From: DASVWZ01 sp963708575
Lineage (GTDB): Bacteria; Acidobacteriota; Terriglobia; Terriglobales; Acidobacteriaceae
Direction: 5' to 3'
Assembly: GCA_963708575.1 (NCBI GenBank)
Contig: CAVPTB010000007.1
Location: 2,232,001 to 2,296,000, forward strand
Length of the DNA: 64,000 bases
Both the position numbers and the translations under genes were made by a program. Shown here in pieces: positions 60,259 to 64,000 of this stretch (its first letter is position 1; each line of letters begins with the position of its first letter). The notes below the pieces were generated by a model that made no database searches, had not been told where the DNA came from, and worked only from the letters and a program-made list of their open reading frames with translations.

Positions 60259-60729
60259 ATGGCAGGAAAGAGCGTCAACAAGGTCATCCTGATCGGCAAT
60301 CTGGGCAAAGATCCGGAAGTTAAGTACACGCCCCAGGGTACAGCCGTAGCGAAATTCTCGCTAGCCACTAACGATCGTTACAAGGACAAAGAAGGCAACT
60401 GGCAGGACCGTACGGAGTGGCACAACGTCACGGCGTGGGCTCGCACCGCTGAGATCTGCGGGGAGTATCTGAAGAAGGGCGGCAAGGTCTATATCGAAGG
60501 CAGCCTGAGAACTCATTCCTGGGATGACAAACAGAGCGGACAAAAGAAATACATGACCGAGGTTGTGGTCAATGACTTGGTGCTGCTGAGCGGACGCGGC
60601 GAAGCTGGCGGAGATACGGGTGAGCGCTCCCGCGGAGCCGCCGGTAACGGATTCGACCAGCGATCTCCGGAACACGAACCGGAACACGCTTCCACTGCTC
60701 CGATCAGTGACGAAGACATCCCGTTCTAA
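60259..60729 (+). CDS. ssb: Single-stranded DNA-binding protein
   Basis: 156-residue OB-fold protein that coats single-stranded DNA in replication and repair. MAGKSVNKVILIGNLGKDPE opens it, followed by YTPQGTAVAKFSLATNDRYK, RTEWHNVTAWARTAEICGEY and LKKGGKVYIEGSLRTHSWDD. The acidic tail ends ISDEDIPF, the conserved tip that binds partner proteins. GGAAGGAG precedes the ATG at 60259. It has its own terminator (60745-60778). Confidence 0.97.
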   Translation: MAGKSVNKVILIGNLGKDPEVKYTPQGTAVAKFSLATNDRYKDKEGNWQDRTEWHNVTAWARTAEICGEYLKKGGKVYIEGSLRTHSWDDKQSGQKKYMTEVVVNDLVLLSGRGEAGGDTGERSRGAAGNGFDQRSPEHEPEHASTAPISDEDIPF

Positions 60730-60744
60730 GAATTCAAGAGTCTC

Positions 60745-60778
60745 AAGGCCGCCCCGGTAAATAACCGTCGCGGCCTTT
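60745..60778 (+). terminator. Terminator of ssb
   Basis: AAGGCCGC (60745-60752) pairs with GCGGCCTT (60770-60777), with an inner CGGT/ACCG stem, and is followed by TTGCTGTTT. It begins 15 bases past the ssb stop. Confidence 0.8.
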
Positions 60779-60845
60779 GCTGTTTAAACCTCAATGACAA
60801 GACCTTGGCTTTCCAATAAACTGTCCGGCAGTTGAGGGCAGATGC

Positions 60846-61946
60846 ATGGACAACCCGATAGGGCCTGAATCGTTCGCGGCGCTGCAATCTGTACAACCTT
60901 CTTCCGGTCCAGCCTCCGAGGCAGCGCCAACCTTTCGCGACCGCAGTACCGGACTGCAAGTCTTCGGTGTAATCCTCATCGTTCTGGGTGCAATGGCCGC
61001 TTTAGGAATTCCCCTGATGCTGCTCGGAGCCGTCGTCTCTCGCAAAGCGACAGGCGCAGCGATGCCGCTTGGCACTTATGCACTGAACTGCCTGACATAC
61101 GGAGCCTTGGCCCTCGGACTAGTCACGTTGGGCGTGGGCTCGATACGAAGACGACGCTGGGCGCGAGCGCTGACCCTAATCACGGCATGGATCTCTCTAG
61201 CGATGGGCGTACTGGTGACCATCCTGATGACTGCAGTTATGCCGAGCGCGTTCGCGGTTGGGTTTCGTCAGGCGGCGGCTAGAAATCCCAACGTCGTTCC
61301 GCTTCCAGCGGGTGTGATGGCTGTAATTCTTACGATTGTGATCGTTATGTTTGCGGTGTTCTTCATCGTGCTGCCTTTGGTGTTTGTTCTTTTCTACCGC
61401 CGCAGCGACGTTGAAGAAACGTGCAGGCTCCACGATCCAGTGGAACGATGGACTGATCGTTGTCCACTTCCAGTGTTGGCGGCGAGCCTCATCTTCGGCT
61501 TCGCTGGTCCCTATTACCTGTTCATGGTCGTTACAACGCCTTTGATTCCCTTTTTTGGCAAATGGCTGACTGGCCTTCCCGGGATCGCCGGTTGCCTGAT
61601 ATTTGCCGGTCTTGATGTGTATCTTGCGGTTTCTTTCTTCCGCATTCAGCTCGTAGGCTGGTGGATAGCAATCACCACGCTCGCAGTGCGCGGCCTGTCC
61701 GCCGCCATCACGTATAGGCGGGGCGATCTCTTCGGCGCCTATTCCCGGCTTGGATGGAAACCGTCGCAGGTGCAGGCCATGAGCGCGAATCCAATGATTC
61801 GCGGACACGTGATTCTCTGGTGGGGACTGGGATACATTGTGATCTTCCTGGGCTATATCGTTTACCTGCATCGTTATTTCTCTGCGCCTGTGGACCGAGT
61901 CAACCCGCAGATTGTACCGGTTGCAGACGCAATGCCCCCTCTTTGA
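60846..61946 (+). CDS. Multi-pass membrane protein of unknown function
   Basis: 366 residues. After a soluble N-terminus of about 35 residues there are seven or eight hydrophobic segments (for example VFGVILIVLGAMAALGIPLM, VMAVILTIVIVMFAVFFIVL, LILWWGLGYIV-like VILWWGLGYIVIFLGYIVYL). A soluble loop lies between segments (YRRSDVEETCRLHDPVERWT). I see no transporter signature, kinase or metal motif. It is preceded by ssb and followed by an aminotransferase, neither obviously related. Confidence 0.7.
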   Translation: MDNPIGPESFAALQSVQPSSGPASEAAPTFRDRSTGLQVFGVILIVLGAMAALGIPLMLLGAVVSRKATGAAMPLGTYALNCLTYGALALGLVTLGVGSIRRRRWARALTLITAWISLAMGVLVTILMTAVMPSAFAVGFRQAAARNPNVVPLPAGVMAVILTIVIVMFAVFFIVLPLVFVLFYRRSDVEETCRLHDPVERWTDRCPLPVLAASLIFGFAGPYYLFMVVTTPLIPFFGKWLTGLPGIAGCLIFAGLDVYLAVSFFRIQLVGWWIAITTLAVRGLSAAITYRRGDLFGAYSRLGWKPSQVQAMSANPMIRGHVILWWGLGYIVIFLGYIVYLHRYFSAPVDRVNPQIVPVADAMPPL

Positions 61947-62056
61947 TCGCCGTCACCGAGCTCCGTGACTAGCTGAAGTCTGCCCGAGAAACCACACGCC
62001 ATTTCGCGTTATACTCAGATGTTTTGGACGATGTGTGCTGTCCTGGAGGAGATACG

Positions 62057-63265
62057 ATGACCGCCCTTGCTACAACAGACCGTACCACGCAATATGAACT
62101 CCGTCTCGCCCAGAGAATGTCGCGGCTCGGCACTGAAACCGCTTTTGAAGTGCTGAACAAAGCGCGGGCGCTGGAGCGTCAGGGCAAACACATCATTCAC
62201 CTCGAAATCGGCGAACCGGATTTCGATACACCAAAAAATATCGTCGATGCTGCTGTGGACGCGTTGCACAAGGGATGGACCCACTACGGCCCGTCAGCTG
62301 GCCTGCCCGATTTGCGTCAAGCCATCGCCGATGAGGTTAGCCAATCTCGTGGAGTTCCTGTTTCCCCCGACGAGGTTGTGGTCGTGCCGGGCGGCAAGCC
62401 CATCATTTTCTTTACTTTGCTGACATTGGTGGATCAGGGAGATGAAGTTATATATCCCAACCCCGGCTTCCCTATCTATGAGTCGATGATCGAGTACGCC
62501 GGTGGCAAGGCCGTGCCGATCCGGTTGCATGAAGAAAAGGACTTTGGGCTGGACGTTCACGAATTGGCGGCGCTTGTCACCGACCGTACCCGGCTCATCA
62601 TTTTGAATTCCCCGCAGAATCCCACCGGCGGTGTAATGACCAGGCAAGACGTCCACAAAGTTGCCGAGGCCATTGGCGACCGCAACATCATGATCCTTTC
62701 CGATGAAATCTATAGCCGGCTGCTGTTCGAAGGCTCCCATTATTCGATTATGTCGGTGCCGGGATTCAAAGAGCGCACCATTCTGCTGGACGGCTTTTCA
62801 AAAACCTATGCCATGACAGGCTGGCGCATGGGCTACGGCGTGATGCGGCCCGATTTGGCGACTCAAATTACGCGTCTGATGACAAACTCAAACTCCTGCA
62901 CCGCCAGCTTCACCCAGGTCGCCGGCATTGAGGCAATACGAGGTGATCAGGGTTCGGTGGACAAAATGCGTGAAGAATTCCGGCACCGGCGTGATGCGTT
63001 TGTTGCGGGGCTGAACAAAATCAAGGGTTTTTCCTGCCGTCTGCCCAAAGGCGCTTTCTACGTCTTCCCTAACATCACCGGTACGGGATGGAAATCCAAG
63101 AAACTGGCGGACGCCCTGCTCGACGAAGCCGGAGTAGCTTGCCTGTCTGGAACAGCCTTCGGAGCTTATGGGGAAGGCTACCTGCGATTCAGCGTGGCCA
63201 ATTCCATGGAGAATTTAAATTTGGCTTTGGAGCGCGTGGATCAGTGGACCAAGCAGCATATCTAG
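62057..63265 (+). CDS. Class I PLP-dependent aminotransferase
   Basis: 402-residue fold-type I aminotransferase of the aspartate aminotransferase I-beta group. Seen: IIHLEIGEPDFDTPKNIVDA, THYGPSAGLPDLRQAIADEV, the LNSPQNPTGGVMT turn, ILSDEIYSRLLFEG with the Asp that bonds the PLP ring nitrogen, the PLP Lys in DGFSKTYAMTGWRMGYG, and a C-terminal Arg in LRFSVANS for substrate carboxylate. TGGAGGAGA precedes the ATG at 62057. Aspartate, alanine or aromatic donors are all possible. Confidence 0.93.
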   Translation: MTALATTDRTTQYELRLAQRMSRLGTETAFEVLNKARALERQGKHIIHLEIGEPDFDTPKNIVDAAVDALHKGWTHYGPSAGLPDLRQAIADEVSQSRGVPVSPDEVVVVPGGKPIIFFTLLTLVDQGDEVIYPNPGFPIYESMIEYAGGKAVPIRLHEEKDFGLDVHELAALVTDRTRLIILNSPQNPTGGVMTRQDVHKVAEAIGDRNIMILSDEIYSRLLFEGSHYSIMSVPGFKERTILLDGFSKTYAMTGWRMGYGVMRPDLATQITRLMTNSNSCTASFTQVAGIEAIRGDQGSVDKMREEFRHRRDAFVAGLNKIKGFSCRLPKGAFYVFPNITGTGWKSKKLADALLDEAGVACLSGTAFGAYGEGYLRFSVANSMENLNLALERVDQWTKQHI

Positions 63266-63372
63266 TGCTGGCGACAGTCCTCCGCAGGCATGCGGTCTTG
63301 TAGTTTAGGCTCACGTGAAAGAACGCCCAACGCAGTGACACGGCCGGCAAAAAGTTCTACGCCGGCACTGAC

Positions 63373-64000
63373 CTATTCCGAGACGCTGTGTTCTTCGCTA
63401 CTTTGGGCGCGGAGGACGCGGTCGACCGAATATGGTGCACGATGGCTGGGTGCATGATGATGCCGAACCTGCATCTCTCCCAATAGACCGATGGCCAGCA
63501 TGTTTAGGCCAGCCAATAGAAGCACGGCTCCAAAGATCATCATCGGAGCGTGATCTGCCATGATGCTGTGATGGTTGAGAAATTTCTCTACCAGCAACCA
63601 GCTCGTCACGCCGGTTCCGGCGAAGATGCTCAACATCCCCACCGTGCCAAAGAAATGCAGCGGCCGGGAAAGGTAACGCAGCAGAAAGCGGATCGTGATC
63701 AGGTCAAAGAAAACGCGGAATGTACGCGAGATGCCGTAGTGAGAAACACCGCGTTCACGATTCACATTGCGAATCGGAACCTCGCAGATCGACGCTCCAT
63801 ACCACGATGCCAGCGCGGGGATAAAGCGGTGCAACTCCCCGTACAGTGGAACCTGCTCGAGAATTTCGCGCCGGTAAGCTTTGAATGTCGTACCGAAATC
63901 GTGAATATCCACGCCGCTCAATTTGGCCATCACCCAATTGGCGCAACGGGACGGAATACGCCGTAACCAGAAATTGTCGATTCGCTGCTTCCGCCACCCA
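63373..64000 (-). CDS. Family 2 glycosyltransferase, C-terminal part (partial)
   Basis: About 209 residues of a polyprenyl-phosphate sugar transferase (dolichol-phosphate mannose synthase-like); the N-terminus is beyond the right edge. The first visible residues, GWRKQRIDNFWLRRIPSRCA, continue into LSGVDIHDFGTTFKAYRREI, the acceptor-site region of family 2 enzymes, then RFIPALASWYGASICEVPIR. Two membrane helices follow (FFGTVGMLSIFAGTGVTSWL and APMMIFGAVLLLAGLNMLAI). The C-terminal 30 residues are basic. It likely adds a sugar to a lipid carrier for cell-surface glycans. Confidence 0.88.
   Translation of the reverse strand, partial: GWRKQRIDNFWLRRIPSRCANWVMAKLSGVDIHDFGTTFKAYRREILEQVPLYGELHRFIPALASWYGASICEVPIRNVNRERGVSHYGISRTFRVFFDLITIRFLLRYLSRPLHFFGTVGMLSIFAGTGVTSWLLVEKFLNHHSIMADHAPMMIFGAVLLLAGLNMLAIGLLGEMQVRHHHAPSHRAPYSVDRVLRAQSSEEHSVSE

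Noticed and set aside
61947..62056. GTCAC/GTGAC near-palindrome after the membrane-protein gene as a terminator
   Set aside because: The stem is only five base pairs, has mismatches beside it and no T-run.

Overview
The window looks like chromosomal DNA of an acidobacterium. The basis is inference from gene content: a PAP2-Wzi fusion, CRTAC1/ASPIC and YncE-cytochrome c proteins, a DmsE/MtrB pair, a ribBA with a divergent second domain, a large nuo operon and a family 2A encapsulin. I see no rRNA, CRISPR array, transposase, integrase or plasmid gene, and one tRNA (Leu, anticodon TAA).

Layout. 1-8.8 kb (minus strand): start of an exopolysaccharide export operon (SLBB/Wza-like exporter, PAP2-Wzi fusion, Wzz/GumC-like protein cut by the left edge), with a structured leader and two response regulators upstream. 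9-11.1 kb: a ROK sugar kinase and, divergently, a short DAHP synthase. 11.1-19.4 kb (plus): a tight run of exported proteins, namely an HzsA-like haem/propeller protein (two frameshifts), a CRTAC1 protein (one frameshift), a propeller-dihaem MauG-like protein, a second propeller, a Rid-family protein and an orphan ABC-type binding protein. Then tRNA-Leu, acetate kinase plus phosphoketolase (a two-gene acetyl-phosphate to ATP module), a receiver-PilZ-PilZ protein with a coiled-coil microprotein, a conserved-looking 75-residue protein and ribBA. 26.6-30.1 kb (minus): an MtrAB-like outer-membrane electron conduit (decahaem cytochrome plus barrel). 30.6 kb: a DUF1624 membrane protein.

31.9-35.3 kb (minus) holds the most distinctive system: a family 2A encapsulin shell gene overlapping the gene for its cysteine desulfurase cargo. 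The cargo has a very long Pro/Ala-rich N-terminal domain with four copies of an FS(F/A)P-x-VP motif, and its frame is broken twice inside that domain. 35.6-38.4 kb (minus): small proteins, a MerR regulator, ThiS with a C-terminal tail, and DUF5675.

38.6-52.5 kb (plus): a complex I operon, nuoA-C-D-E-F-G-H-J-K-L-M-N, behind a good sigma-70 promoter. nuoB and nuoI are absent. A broken 23S-intervening-sequence-type gene with A+T-rich repeats sits between nuoD and nuoE, and NuoL has a histidine-rich 11-residue repeat insertion. 52.5-64 kb: an ABC exporter pair, a Flp pilin, an NtrC-type regulator lacking the GAFTGA loop, a cupredoxin-like lipoprotein, heme A synthase with a second ABC exporter pair, SSB, a membrane protein, an aminotransferase and a family 2 glycosyltransferase cut by the right edge.

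The genes suggest a respiratory, surface-attached soil-type heterotroph with quinone-linked respiration (Nuo, heme A), possible outer-membrane electron transfer, exopolysaccharide output and an encapsulated sulfur-handling enzyme. All reading-frame calls, motifs and repeats come from reading the sequence. Family assignments rest on recognised motifs, not on a database search.
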